Source: Prosopocoilus inquinatus
Taxonomy: Eukaryota > Arthropoda > Insecta > Coleoptera > Lucanidae
Assembly (NCBI GenBank): GCA_036172665.1
Contig: CM069874.1
Location: 50,636,707-50,700,706, forward strand
Reading direction: 5' to 3'
DNA: 64,000 nt
Shown: one piece after another, positions 1 to 11,124 of the stretch
Position numbering within the stretch: the first letter of the stretch is position 1
Layout: every line of letters begins with the position of its first letter
Translations under genes and position numbers: made by a program
The notes under the pieces: model-generated
Told to the model about the DNA's origin: nothing
Seen by the model: only the letters and a program-made list of their open reading frames with translations
Databases searched by the model: none

Positions 1-51
1 TCTAATGACTGAGAAGAAATTTTCCTTTTTATCAATCGAAATTACTTACAG

Positions 52-176
52 GTATAGTAATGGCAGAAGTTCTCTCTATACGACCGAAACCCTTGGATGT
101 TTTAGTTGACCACCCCTTTTTCATGGTGATTCAGAGAAAACAAGAGATATTGTTTCTGGGAAGGATTGTCGAATAG
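52..176 (+). CDS. Serpin alternative 3' exon A1 (reactive loop and C-terminus)
   Basis: This is a terminal coding exon of a serpin (serine protease inhibitor). The acceptor is ttacttacag. The first two bases, gt, complete a codon begun upstream, giving Gly if the donor base is G. The 41 residues start GIVMAEVLSIR and contain VDHPFF followed by LFLGRIVE and TAG, which is the serpin C-terminal signature (xDHPF ... LFxGRV). In the family this segment holds the reactive-centre loop that sets protease specificity, then the last strands of the fold. By spacing to VDHPF the scissile P1 residue is probably the Arg of SIRPK, which is an inference. An AATAAA lies at 248-253. The serpin body exons are outside the window to the left. 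No other family fits as well. Confidence 0.85.
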
Positions 177-391
177 ATATTGTTATGTCTGTGTAAAATA
201 CTTGAGGTGGTGGAATTCTGCTTATTATAAAACTGTATTTTCTTCTAAATAAATATTTCCAATTATCTTGAAGTTACTTTATTCGAATAGATATTGTCAT
301 GTCTGAGTAAAATACTTGAGGTGGTGGAATTCTGCTTGTTACAAAACTGCATTTTCTTTTCTTTCCAAATGATCTTGAAGTTACTTTATTC
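171..391 (+). repeat. Tandem duplication after exon A1
   Basis: The end of exon A1 and its 3' flank are partly duplicated in tandem. Positions 171-284 and 285-391 both start gaatagatattg, contain the motif cttgaggtggtggaattctg, and end in a cttgaagttactttatt-like stretch. The second copy has lost the AATAAA-bearing part. The other A exons have a single copy of this flank, so the duplication is specific to A1. Confidence 0.8.
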
Positions 392-768
392 TAGTTTTAC
401 GAGAGTTGAAGAATGTAGAAACAATTTACTTTTCATCGGCCTGTTTTAGGACAGAATTGTTACACGAAAAACATGAAAAATGTTTACACAATTAAGATTT
501 CTTTATTTAAAATATTTTTGGTCTACTGTCCTAAAGAAACGCTGGGTTAAAAAAATTTTAACTTAAGCTAGCGGATATATTTCAATTATACCTTTATCCC
601 GAATAGTCAGGTTTCTTTTCTTCGAAGACTTAAAATATTTAATCCTTTTATAACCCAAGATTCGCTTGAAAAGGGAAACGTGCAGGATGGCGAGCTGAAA
701 TCATAAAACATTAATACATTTATTGTTATTTCAAAAGGGTGTCATATGTTATTAAGTTTTTGTTTCAG

Positions 769-923
769 GAATAATTTCTGTGGGTTATTCTCTACATTAC
801 ATCCCTCCTGAGCCGAAGGTGTTCGTCGCCGATCATCCCTTCATCGCAGTATTACAGGCTTCGACTGTAGATCGAGAATTTTATATATTATTCCAAGGCA
901 AACTATCAAATCCAACTTCCTGA
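769..923 (+). CDS. Serpin alternative 3' exon B1
   Basis: This is an alternative terminal exon of the same serpin, of a second type. The acceptor is tttttgtttcag and the phase matches the A exons (ga completes a split codon, Gly if the donor base is G). The 51 residues read GIISVGYSLHY, then IPPEPKVFVADHPF, then a strand ending LFQGKLSNPTS and TGA. ADHPF and LFQGK are the serpin hallmarks, and the IPPE stretch resembles the prime side of typical serpin loops. The P1 residue is uncertain and probably within LHY. Compared with B2 and B3, the loop is one residue longer. AATAAA occurs across the stop (923-928) and again at 999-1004, as expected of a last exon. Confidence 0.85.
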
Positions 924-1059
924 ATAAAACTGACAAAATAAGTAAGATGATTTAGTGGTGGATATTTTGATTGCTTTTTTTTTTCCTTTTGCGGATAAAA
1001 TAAACGTTTAAGTTTTCAGAATATTTGTTTTATTTCTAATTTAGGTAGGTAGGTATGTA

Positions 1060-2400
1060 CGTAATATTTTAAAATTTCTATTCGGATTGTTTTTAGTATT
1101 CTTATGAGATTTTCATATTTTTTACACAGGTCAATAGAAAACAATAAATTGATACCAGCAGTGCAAGTCGTAAGAGTCATTTTGCTTTTATTATACAGTG
1201 TGTAATCAAATTAGTTTCACATATTAATACTGCAAGTTCCTCATCGTGTAAGAGAATTAATGCCGCAACTACCAAAAGTCTAGCTCCAAAAAAAAAAATT
1301 ACCTATTGGAGGAGTATTGACTCTTTTGTTTGAGAACTTCTGGTCGGCCGTTCACAAAAACAACATTATAAAACAAAATTCAAGGTCAATTGCTTGATCG
1401 CATTTTGAAAGCACAATAAAATAGAATCACCGACCCATTAAAGACGAGCGTTCAAATTTACAACTTCTCGGTCGTAGCGCGTGTGTGCATTATGGTTAAA
1501 GGAGAACAATTTAAATCTGCTTGCATTGATCAGAATTAAATCTGTTTCATTAGATAATCGACAATAATTAGAATTTGACATCCTGGTCTTTGTAAACCAA
1601 TAGTACACAGGATTTACAGTGCTAATTTTGCGTATTAAAATGATTTAAAAAAATTATTAGTCGCTTTGATTGATTGTCACTTTGTTAATTATTTCAATTA
1701 TTTCCACTAACGAATACGTTTCTTCGTAGCTCGAGTTCGATGACGCTTTAATGTTTTGGTTCCACAAAATAATAAAAGCGAGGACTGCATTCAATAACGA
1801 TTTTCCGAAATGCAGAAAGAAAAGACATTCTTAAACATTTTGCATAATAAAGAAATAACAATGCAGTTTATTGACGACCAGCAAATAAAGTACACGATGA
1901 ATACGTATGAATTAGTAAAATAATTTTAGAAAATGGAATTTCTAATTTTTATTTATTTTTACAGTTTTGTGAGCAGAAAACTATTGAAAATCACGTAAAA
2001 ATTGAGAAAAATTGATTAATTTAATAACACGATGGATATTTATAATTCTCTTCCGTTATGGAATTACATAAGCGAAGAATTTAACCCAGTGCCCTTCAGT
2101 TCAATGACGCTTTATTATTTAACGACGTTTTATGATGCGCTTGTAGAAACTAAAACACGGCCAATCAGAGGTTTTCAAACAAAAAGTCTCCGGGCTCTAG
2201 GGGGAGGGGGGGTTAATTTCTTTAATTTTTCACCAATAAAATCCATATTTGCAGAAATCACTTTCTTAAGTGATAAAGAACTTACAGTTTTAATATGTGA
2301 AACTTATTTGATTACATGCTGTATATTAATATACACGATTCAGAAATGTCTCCCGATATTTATAGGGTGACTAAAACATCAAAAAATACGGACATGTTTA
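1060..2400. other. AT-rich spacer, no gene recognised
   Basis: I see no recognisable coding segment or structured element here. The 112-codon open frame at 2032-2370 has no recognisable motif, contains a run of glycines from a g-rich stretch, and is not supported as a gene. This is presumably intron between block 1 and the palindromic insertion. Confidence 0.5.
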
Positions 2401-4190
2401 TATATACAGGTGTCCCAGAGCTCCGTAAAAGTTCCACAACTTTCTTGCTGTACCAGGTGTCGACTCAATTTTTTTTTTTTGTATAATAGAAGTACTTTCA
2501 TTGCACATTTTAAAATTATTTTCGTTTGAATACAGGGTGTCCAAGTATTATAAAAATATTAAAGTTACGTTTTTTTAAATTGAAACACCCCATTTTGACT
2601 TCATTTTTGGACTCTACACTAAATTCTGCGTTAAATTTATTTGAGTCATTTTTAAGTATCAATCATATTTATTGATGTGAGTCAATTTTTTCTTAAAAAT
2701 TTCCGGATGCAAGGTTCCATTCAAAAATTCGTAACTTCTAAACCACTAAAGATAACGCAACCGATTTTTTTTTCAGTCAATGCCAAGTCTGTGGCCAATC
2801 ATTCGAAATCAAATCAAGTCATGAAGGAATGTTCCAAGGCTTACTACGATTTTTTGAAGATGAATAATTATAAATAACAAAAATTCCATTTTTTCAAGTA
2901 GAATACCCTATATGTTTTCACACCATTCCATAGCGTTTTTGATAAGCTTTTCAATGATATACAGTTTGCAGGATCCAATTCTGATATTCGACAAATTATT
3001 GAGAAAGTAGTAATTTTTAGATGTAAATATTTAATAAACAACTGAAAGTTTCTGGTGCATTGGTGCCAAATTGAAAAGCGATTCTTATTTTAAAACAACG
3101 TCGCATTAATTACGGATATATTGTGTCAAAAAGTGCGAATTTCATTAGTTTAATATTTTATTCGCTGTGCATAATTATGCGCGATCGATTAGTAAAATTC
3201 TAACTTGAGTACTCAGGAAATCTCACGAGAAACTGATTTGTATGTCACTTTCAAATTTTATCTTGACTACTCGGAAAATCTCAAAAGAAACTGACTTGTA
3301 TATCGGTTTCCCCCGAGTACTCAAGTTAGAATTTCCATGAGTCATCAATTGAACTTCTAATTCACGCAATCTGGGAGGATAAATTTGAAATTAAAGCCGC
3401 AGTCCTACTGATTGATCGCGGATAATCATGCACAGCGAATAAAATATTAAACTAATGAAATTCGCACTTTTTGACACAGTGTATCCGTAACTGGTGCGAC
3501 GTTGGTTGAAAATTTTAATCGATTTTCATTATGGCACCAAACTACTAGAAACTTTCAGTTGTTTATTAAATATTTACATTTAAAAATTACTATTTTCTCA
3601 ATAACTTGTCGAATATCAAAACTGGACCCTACAAACTGTATATCATTGAAAAGCTTGTTAAAAACGCTATAGAATGGTGTAAAAATATACAGGGTCTTCT
3701 ATTTGAAAAAATGGAGTTTTTACTATTTATAATTATTCATAATCAAAAAATCGTAGTATGCCTTGAAACAACCCTTCACGACTCGGCTTGATCTCGAAAG
3801 ACTGGCCGCAGCCTTGCCATTGACTAAAAAAGAATCGGTTGCGTTATCTTTAGTGGTTTAGAAGTTACGAATTTTTGAATGGAACCTTGCATCCGGGAAT
3901 TTTCAAGAAAAAATTGACTCACATCAAAAAGTACGATTGATACGTAAAAATGACTCAAATAAATTTAACGCGGAATTTAGTGTCCAAAAATGAAGTCAAA
4001 ATGGGGTGTTTCAATTTAAAAAAACGTAACTTTAATATTTTTATAATACTTGGACAGCCTGTATTCAAACAAAAATAATTTTAAAATGTGCAATGGAAGC
4101 GCTTCTATTACACAAAAAAAATTTGAGTCGATACCTGGAATAGCAAGAAAGTAATGGAACTTTTACGGAGCTCTGGGACAGCCTGTATAT
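2401..4190. mobile_element. 1.8-kb long palindromic element
   Basis: The left half (about 2401-3250) is repeated in inverted orientation in the right half (about 3350-4190). The ends read tatacaggtgtcccagagct on the left and the matching complement agctctgggacagcctgtata on the right (up to 4190). The arms stay colinear for about 800 bases with scattered mismatches, and the unpaired centre lies near 3240-3370. Both ends abut TA-rich sequence, which is compatible with a TA target. The short open frames inside (2677-2877, 3606-3791) are mirror pieces of the repeat and not genes. It resembles a foldback or long-TIR non-autonomous DNA element; no family is assigned. Confidence 0.8.
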
Positions 4191-4220
4191 AGTATATATA
4201 TATATATATATATATATATT
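4191..4220. repeat. (TA)n microsatellite
   Basis: An uninterrupted run of alternating t and a immediately follows the palindromic element. It may be the element's target or a later expansion. Confidence 0.85.
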
Positions 4221-4324
4221 TCTTTTTTTCAAAAATTAAGGAAGTTACATACAACCCCTGATAGAGGGGTGAAAAATATCGTTTTCTGACAATACCTTTT
4301 TACCTTTTTTTTTTAAACATGAAT

Positions 4325-4530
4325 TCTCTCAAAGATGGATTGGTAGAGGCGGACCAATAAGAACGGCCTCCTCAATCACCCGATTTAACAAGAATCGATT
4401 TTTTTTCTTTGGGGTTATGTGAAAGATCAGATTTATAGCATACCTCCAACTACCAATGAGAATATGAAAATTAGAATCAGGGAAGCCTTTCAGAATGTCG
4501 ATATGAATTTTCTTAGAAATGTTTTCTAAG
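4325..4530 (+). pseudogene. 3' scrap of a Tc1/mariner-type transposase
   Basis: Across two shifted frames the segment gives WIGRGGPI, then PQSPDLT and IDFF, then a stretch like YVKDQIYS, then NMKIRIREAFQNVD. This order is characteristic of the C-terminal catalytic part of a widespread insect DDE transposase group (IS630/Tc1/mariner superfamily, the type often annotated DUF4817), where SPDLxPLDFFLWG carries the last acidic residue. Frameshifts break it and no start is present. It sits between the palindromic element and serpin block 2. Confidence 0.65.
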
Positions 4531-4635
4531 ACTTTCTAATAGCGTGCAATAATTTATTTTTGTTTTCCTTTGTTCAGTCAAAGCGCATAAGATATCTATT
4601 CGTAGATAATCTTCATTTTTGTTTTAAATAATTTG

Positions 4636-4712
4636 TTGCAAATCGTTTTTGATTGCAGTGAATCCTAATGCAATGTCAGGTCAAAAGCGATCGTAGGATG
4701 TCGCTGTTTAAA
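4636..4712. repeat. Fragment of the dispersed hairpin family
   Basis: This short stretch starts gcaaatcgtttttgattgca and continues with the motif tgcaatgtcaggtcaaaa, ending at gatgtcgctg. It shares both end motifs with the larger copies at 13743-14095 and 22955-23728, but the middle is missing. Confidence 0.65.
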
Positions 4713-6025
4713 CTATTCCTTAATTTTTGTGTCGATAATCACTTCATTTTATTTTGATTACTGTTTTTTTTTTTATTATTCATTATGTTATGACCTTTTC
4801 TAATGATTTGATTTATGTTACTGACTGATCCGGTAGAGAACATTGGTTACTGATTTTTATTTCATTTTCATTTGCGTTACCTGTTTGCTTTTCCTGCTTG
4901 TATTCTTTTCCTAATTTCTACTAAATATAATTTTAGAAAAAGTTTAATAAAAATAATTCCTAGAGGTGATATCAGATAAACGCACATTTAATAAAATCCG
5001 TCAAGATTTTTTTTATGTAGAAAACTTATTCTCTTTTCATAAAACAAATTTAGAGATATTTTTGGATTTTTTTTTTGTATTGGAAAATGTAGGTGAATAG
5101 TGGCAGAGCCAGAACCAAATTCTAAACGGTAAGAAAACTGCAACAGGAATTTTTGGCTACTTAACTCTGTTAGAAAACTACTAACAAAGAAATTTAAACT
5201 ACGGTCTTGTGTGGTTTTCAATTTTCCTCGCTCTTATTCTGCAATAAAAGTTGTAACTGTCGAGTCCTTGTAAGGTTGTTTCATGTTTTCGTTAGTTGTT
5301 TAATCACACTTAATCCCTACGTTTTTAACCCCAACAAAAGAAAAATTTTGATTCACTTTATTTACAAATCTTTGCTAATTCTTCTGCACGAAACGTTTTA
5401 ATTATAAAAAAAATGTTGTTTTCGCCTTTTAATGTGTGTTTCGTAACTTTCATGTGCGGCTATGTGAAAAAAGGTGAAGGTTATATTTATTACAAATTTT
5501 GTTTATTATTTCATAATGAAAGCTATTTAAACAATGTAGAAAATTTATTTATTTATTTAGACTTGGAAATTGTGACAAAAATAATACATTTACTTTCTAG
5601 GGAGTAAAAGTGATGACTCACTTCCTAGGGAGTTTCATTATATTGAGACTTAGCTTAGGGCAAACATTTGTTTTGATTTTTCACTAACATTTCTTTCAAA
5701 TAATAAACTAAAATTCATTTTAAAAGTAAGTTTAGGTAATCAAATGATGAATGTCATTGGCCACTAATTTTCGAAATTAATTGAATTATCGAAAAAACAC
5801 ATACACACACGGGTTTGATTTTTTTATTCCTAAAAGTGTGTGTTCTTTTGATTTTTCTATCCTTGATCGTGAATAAAATAGTATTTACACCTAAGAAAAG
5901 AATGCAGCTCTTTCCTTGAGGTATTAACTAATTAACCCTCAGGCTACAAGTTACACCCTCAAGAAAAATAACGCATTTGCTCTATCGGTCTATAATATAC
6001 CGTTGGATAAATTTATATGTTTCAG

Positions 6026-6171
6026 CTTTAGGAATCACTGCTGACGCGGTTTTTCAAGCAATACAATACGAAATGATCGTGGACCATACATTTATGATTT
6101 TTATTCAGGATCAATCTAATGGAAGATCTAAGCTTATATTCCAAGGCAGAGTTAATGAACCTATTTACTAA
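6026..6171 (+). CDS. Serpin alternative 3' exon C1
   Basis: This is a third type of serpin terminal exon. The acceptor is tatatgtttcag, in the same phase as A and B; ct completes the split codon, giving Ala if the donor base is G. There are 48 residues: a loop containing ITADAVFQAIQY, then VDHTF, then FIQDQSNG, and the closing LIFQGRVNEPIY before TAA. The GRVNEP end is typical of serpins. The usual Pro of DHPF is Thr here, and C2 shares this. An AATAAA lies at 6277-6282. P1 is not clear from spacing. The loop differs strongly from C2 although the rest is almost the same. Confidence 0.85.
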
Positions 6172-7123
6172 AAATATTTAACAATTGTATCACTTTTGTT
6201 GTAATTTTTACGACAATTGCAAACTGTATTGCATCGTATTGTTCATAATTAATTATCATCAATTATGTAGCACTAAAATAAAAAAGATAGCATACAGGGA
6301 AACATTTAATTATTTTTTTCTTTCTAAATTTTTACGCCAATTTAACATTATGTTCTAATACTTTGGAAGTTTATGTGAACGTGTTGAGCGAAAACCGATT
6401 TTTTAAATAAATCTAAAAGCTTGAAGAATAAAAATAAAATATCATGTAAGAGTCGAACACTATAATTCAATGCAAAGAGAAATTCTCTATAGTAAAGGTA
6501 TGCGTATACAGTGTCTTTCAAAATGTGTGCTACAAATGGGATTTTGTAATCGATTTTTTGTAAACATTTATTGGCGCTCGACGCTTCTGCATCCCTTAAA
6601 GTCAACCTGGGAAACGTCAGATAAAATTTATCTTCAACGGTATACAACGTGGACGTGGAGAAATGAAGACCACTTCAGAGTAAAATGACCTTATACATAG
6701 ATACAGGAAAATGTCAAGAGAAAGGGTCGTTCAGAATTATTGAACGTTCTAGCTAAATATGAAAATCATCCTCCTATGTCAAAAATAAAAAAAATAATTG
6801 TGAATCACTCTTTATACGCTGTATTAGGAAATACTGGTGGGATTAAAGTGACAGTCAAAATAATGTAAATAAACGAAATTCGTTCTAATGTTTCAAATAC
6901 TTCATTTGGTTCCGAGTGATTATATCAATGTATTCTGAAACTTTGTGCTTTCTTGTAGAATTCATCATTCATTGCCGTTTCGAGCATCCCCTGGATAGCT
7001 ATTTCAGTCCTAATTGGAACTGTATTTAAAAACATAAATCTTTATTATGATGCAATCTTATCCTCAGACTAATCTAATGACTGAGAAGAAGTTCTCCTTT
7101 TTATCGATCGAAATTACTTACAG

Positions 7124-7246
7124 GTTTAGTAATGGTTGAAGTTTTCTCTATACGACTGAAACTCTTGAATGGTTTAGTTGACCATCCCTTTTTCATAGTA
7201 ATTCAGAGAAAATAAGATATTGTTTCTGGGCAGGATTGTCGAATAA
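7124..7246 (+). pseudogene. Serpin alternative exon A2, broken
   Basis: This is a type A exon with a good acceptor (ttacttacag) and the start GLVMVEVFSIR, then LVDHPFFIVIQRK. A 2-base deletion relative to A1 (caagag becomes aag-like) brings TAA into frame at 7213-7215. The LFLGRIVE end is then out of frame, although its bases are still present to 7246. If spliced it would give a serpin lacking the last strand, so it is probably non-functional. The hAT element begins about 90 bases downstream, and no clean AATAAA is seen before it. Confidence 0.8.
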
Positions 7247-8302
7247 ATACTGTTATGTCTGTGTAAAATACTTGATGTGGTGGAATACTACTTATTACAG
7301 AACTGTATTTTCTTTTTCCAAATAAGTATTTAGAATTTAGTGCTGTTGCAAACCGTATGTATTCGTTAATGAGTAACGGGTATAACATGAGACTCAAAGT
7401 ACCGATTCGTTACTTGTTAAAACATTTCGTTACTCGTATGACCAAAGCGCATGATTTGATACGAAAGAGGTACGAAAGAATTCGAGCTCCCGATCAATCC
7501 GTATTTTCAGTTATAAGTTGCTTATCTCGTATGTGCCTCTACAGGTTACGTAGTCATTTTTAGTAAGTGGCAATTGTTTTTTTAAGTATTTTATAATAAA
7601 AAGAGTTGTGGTGAATTAGTACGAAAATTTACAACTTGGAGTGTAATGCGAATGATAATTTCTATAAATAGAGAAGACGTTCCGCGCCTTTGAACGTGCG
7701 AAGTTAGGGGGTGTACAAGTTCGATGCAATACAACAACATTCGAAGTGGACTCAAAGCTGATAATAAACAAAATTATTTTTTCCTATAGCGAACGTTACA
7801 GTGTGCTTTGTTCAACTCAAAACAGTCCATAAAACGGAATTTGAACAGCAAGCGTAGATAAAGTAATTTTCGTTTTATTAAAAATTTATTTAGACAAATA
7901 TCGTTTATTAATAATTCTATTAAAATTTAAAATATTCCTTGTTTTGATTGGACTTCTTGAATACAAATTAAAATATTTACACACTTTAAGTGTTTAGCAC
8001 TTCAATTGCATTGATTCTGACCAATTGCCCGACTGCATTAATTTCGTTTTTTATTAGTGCAATTATGGAAAGAAAAAGGAGTAAACTTTGGAGTTTTTTT
8101 TTTTTTACTAAAGTATCAGAAAATAAAGCCAAGTGTGACGTGTGTCAATCTTCCTATTCAGTAAAAGGTGGTTCAACAACCAATTTGAAAAAAACATTTA
8201 GTAACCAAACACCGCCCGTCTTATGACGCTACATTCCTTCCAACATCCTCTAATTCTTCCTTATCCTTACCACCATCGCCCACGTTACCGACTTCGTCTT
8301 CA

Positions 8303-9217
8303 AGGCAACTTAATAGATTGCAAGAAAGTGCTGGAAGCGTCGCACAATTCGTCAGAGAAGGCCCTCTGTTAGAAAGACCATGCAACCCAACCCAACTTAG
8401 GGTCTAGGACAATTCGCCATCTCCGATTTGTCGTCGCCAATTCACCGTCGCCGATTCGTCGTAGGTACAATTCACCGCCAGAAAACTCGCCGTCGGTAAA
8501 TTCCCGTCAGCGATTAAAGTTTTAATTAATGGAAAATAAAATAATTTGTTATTAATTAAATGTGATACATAGATAAAGAAACAGATAAAAAAATTTGGTC
8601 TTCCAGGAAGTATTTCTTATTCTTCTGGGTGTTCGCAAAATCCCTCCAATTCTTCTTTTTTATATTTTCAGATTCTGCTCAAAATTATATTGATTTTCAT
8701 ATCAATCAAAATCACTACACATCAAAAGTCGACTGCTTTCAAAATATAGATTCATGAAGTTCGTCGTTTAAAATTATAAATTGAAAAAGGAGTTCCATTA
8801 AAAAGAAATAGAATTATGATTATGCGTACGTACAGTACCAATTTTTTCGTAGTTTTGTGTCTTACGGTGGTCGCATTGTAATTAGGAATTTATTTTAACT
8901 TGAAATAGAAAAACAATAGTAAAGTCCATTTTAATTTACTTGAAACGTACTGAAATTATAGTTATTTTCTTCAGTTCGTAGGTATAACTTGGATATTATC
9001 TAAAATGGTCAGAAAGTGTTTTAAAGCTTATCAAGCTAAATAAAGCAGTAACATGTGACGGCGAATTGGGCGGACGGTAAATTGGATCGACGGCGAATTG
9101 GTTCTACAACGAATTGGCGACGGTGAATCGTCCCATCCCTCCCAACTTAATAGTTTGCAAGAAAATGTGGGAAGCGTCGTATAATCCATCAGAGAAGGCG
9201 CTCCGTTAAAAAATCTA
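8303..9217 (+). repeat. Diverged 75-base direct repeat flanking the nested element
   Basis: The stretch at 8303-8378 (aacttaatagattgcaagaa, then ggaagcgtcg and tcagagaaggc) recurs at about 9146-9217 with roughly ten differences. The two copies lie on either side of the element at 8397-9131. They are too diverged to be a recent target duplication. An older tandem duplication in the transposase linker, later split by the insertion, is more likely. Confidence 0.65.
8397..9131. mobile_element. Nested element with cgattcgtcg-rich terminal inverted repeats
   Basis: The left end (gggtctaggacaattcgcc and repeats of a cgccaattcaccgtcgcc-like motif) is inverted at the right end (ggcgacggtgaatcgtccc). 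Both ends contain several short reiterations of the same motif, and the middle is plain AT-rich DNA with no coding capacity. It is flanked by cccaactta on both sides, a probable 8-9 base target duplication. It sits in the linker region of the hAT transposase. I cannot assign the superfamily. Confidence 0.65.
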
Positions 9218-9607
9218 AAACAAACAGGCGTTTCGATGTTTATAAGGGAACTTATACATGTCGCACAGGGAAAAAAAAATAATGATTTAATCCTAAAACT
9301 GATTATTAAAGATCTCCAGCCATTTTCTGTAGTAGAGAATTAGGGTTTTAAGGATTTATTAAATTATCTTGAACCCAATTATAAAATGCCGTCAAGATTT
9401 TTATTAAGTAATAATTTGCTTGATACTCAGTATATATTGGGCCAAAGAAAAATTGAAAAATGAATTAAGTCGCACCTCATATGTATCATTAACGATGATT
9501 ACCTCATGCGCAACAACTTCGAATTTAGCAGTCACCGCGCATTACATTTTGGACGATGTTTGGAAATTGCGTTCAGCACTCTTAGGCTGTTTTGAATGTC
9601 ACGAGCG

Positions 9608-9910
9608 ACATACTGCTGAATATATATATTTTTTTTATCTATGGTGTTTGCCCAACGGGGTCCTAAGTCATAGACTTGTCAGGACCTCGGGAGCAGGGGA
9701 GTGTATTTTTGTGCGTGCAAAGTGTTCCATAGCTTTGTTACTTCCAAACCTCCTCGCCGTTGAAGGGGAAGTAGTGTCGAATTTTCTCCCGAACACTAAA
9801 GGGTACCCGAAGTGAGTAACAACCCTCGAGAAATATCTTGAGCGGAGTGCGAACCCACGATCTTACGATTGCAAGGCCGGTCCCTTACCACTGGACCGTT
9901 CAGGCGTTAA
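9608..9910 (-). mobile_element. tRNA-derived SINE
   Basis: On the minus strand the segment starts with a tRNA-like head. It has an A box in ccagtggtaagggaccgg and a B box in gtgggttcgcactcc, the two internal promoter elements of RNA polymerase III. A non-tRNA body of about 230 bases follows, running to the tract near 9610. It interrupts the hAT transposase frame, with aatata at both edges as a possible short target duplication. The 131-codon open frame on the plus strand at 9420-9815 is a chance reading across the SINE and the transposase. Confidence 0.7.
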
Positions 9911-10570
9911 TATAAAACAAAAATTGATTGATATCACCACTCAATGGGAAATAAATGATAAAATCTGTGTCTGCGTAACAGACAACGCAGCAAACGTGAA
10001 AGCAGCAATAAGATTGTCGGAATGGGAGCATTTGTCATGTATTGCTTATACTCTAAATTTAATAGTTCGTGCCGGTCTTGAAGTCATACAGGACATTATC
10101 AAGAAAATCAAATCTATTGTCGAACATTTCCATAGGAGCCCTTTGGCTACAAAGCAATTCTTTAGTGTGCAGGAGCAACTAAGACTAACACAAAAAGCAC
10201 TGAAACTCAAAATTGATGTTATAACCCGTTGGAATAGTACCTTAGATATGATAGAAAGAGTAGCTAATTTGCAAGAACCTACAGAAGCTGCACTGGGTTT
10301 ATTGCACAACCCTGTGCAAAATTTATCAGATAGCGAATGGCAGGTTCTTCCAGAAATTATAAAAATTTTAAAACCATTTAAACAACTTACGGAAGAAATG
10401 TCATTTGAAAATGAGGTAACTATTTCAAAAGTTTTGGCCGTCAATAATAGCGTTTTCCAAATGTTAGCCAATTTACGTAGGACTTTAACCAGCATTTTAT
10501 CAAAAAATTTACTTTATGAACTAATTGCTGAATTCAACAGCAGATTCAGAAACAGTTCGCGAGATCCATT

Positions 10571-10690
10571 GTTGTCAAAGGCAGCTCTTTTGGATCCAAG
10601 ATCCAAGAGGCAAGCTTTTATTGACGATCTGTTGTCAAAGGCAGCTCTTTTGGATCCAAGGTTCAAAAGGCAAGCTTTTATTGACGATGT
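10571..10690 (+). repeat. In-frame 60-base tandem duplication in the hAT transposase
   Basis: Two adjacent 60-base copies differ at a few positions. They each encode the LLDPR(S/F)KRQAFIDD segment, a conserved part of hAT transposases that normally occurs once. The frame is kept. Confidence 0.9.
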
Positions 10691-11124
10691 TTCTGATGAG
10701 TATGTCAAAAGTTCTTTAGAAACTGAATTACACAATATCACCATTACATGCATATCAGAAAACCAGGAAAAAGAACCAAATTTGATCTAAAATCAAGTTC
10801 CTATACATCAGTTACTACTATCAGTGTCTTGACAATCCGCCAATACATAGAAGAAAAGCAAGTTTCAAGGAAAAAAAAAAATCCATTGAACTGGTGGCAC
10901 ACACGTAGAATAGTTTATCCACATCTTGCTGATTTAGCAAAAAAAATATTTGTCTGTTCTGGCTACATCGGTACCGCCGGAGAGAATCTTTTCCAAATCA
11001 GGTCAAATACTATCCGACAAACGTGCTTCACTAAAACCAAAACGTATGGAGAAAATATTGTTTCTAAATATAAATCAAAGATTCCTTTAATTATCAGAAA
11101 GGAAAATTTAACCACATTTTGATA

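Larger units (their letters stand above)
1..1060 (+). repeat. Serpin exon array, block 1 (exons A1 and B1)
   Basis: This is the first visible copy of the repeated block that carries the alternative serpin exons. It is cut by the left edge of the window. It starts about 50 bases before exon A1, continues through the A-B spacer and exon B1, and ends soon after the B-type polyadenylation region. The spacer at about 415-700 and the segment before B1 match 13500-13740 with 15060-15230 (block 3) and 16680-17060 (block 4). No C exon is visible; it may lie left of the window. Confidence 0.75.
4715..7337 (+). repeat. Serpin exon array, block 2 (C1, A2)
   Basis: This is the second copy of the block: an intron segment, exon C1, a spacer, and the broken exon A2. 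Positions 4715-5420 match 15700-16370 (block 4). Positions 5345-7330 match 11475-13490 (block 3) at high similarity. The expected B exon is absent: similarity stops about 90 bases after A2, exactly where the hAT element starts. Confidence 0.8.
8065..11122 (+). pseudogene. hAT transposase (BED finger, broken)
   Basis: This is the remnant of a transposase that cuts and pastes its own DNA. The BED finger begins near 8065: KLWSFF, CDVCQSSYSVKGG and TTNLKK are visible, but a shift before the paired His residues breaks it. The frame is then cut by a nested element and a SINE. It resumes at 9924-10790 with VTDNAANVKAA, SCIAYTLNL, RWNSTLDMIERV and LLDPRFK, all typical of ZBED/hAT transposases. After another frameshift, 10748-11122 gives NPLNWWHTRRIVYPHLADLAKK, the hAT dimerisation region. 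Stops, at least two frameshifts and two insertions make it dead. Confidence 0.8.

Noticed and set aside
6470..6688. 72-codon open frame between C1 and A2, and the minus-strand frame 6348-6647.
   Set aside because: The related sequence in block 3 does not keep the frame, and no motif was recognised; it is probably repeat-derived spacer.
6947..7034. A possible extra serpin-like exon after ctttcttgtag, reading EFIIHCRFEHPLDSYF, also present at about 13105-13190.
   Set aside because: The EHP resemblance to DHPF is weak, no LFxGR end follows, the reading is only about 20 residues, and the block 3 copy stops even earlier.
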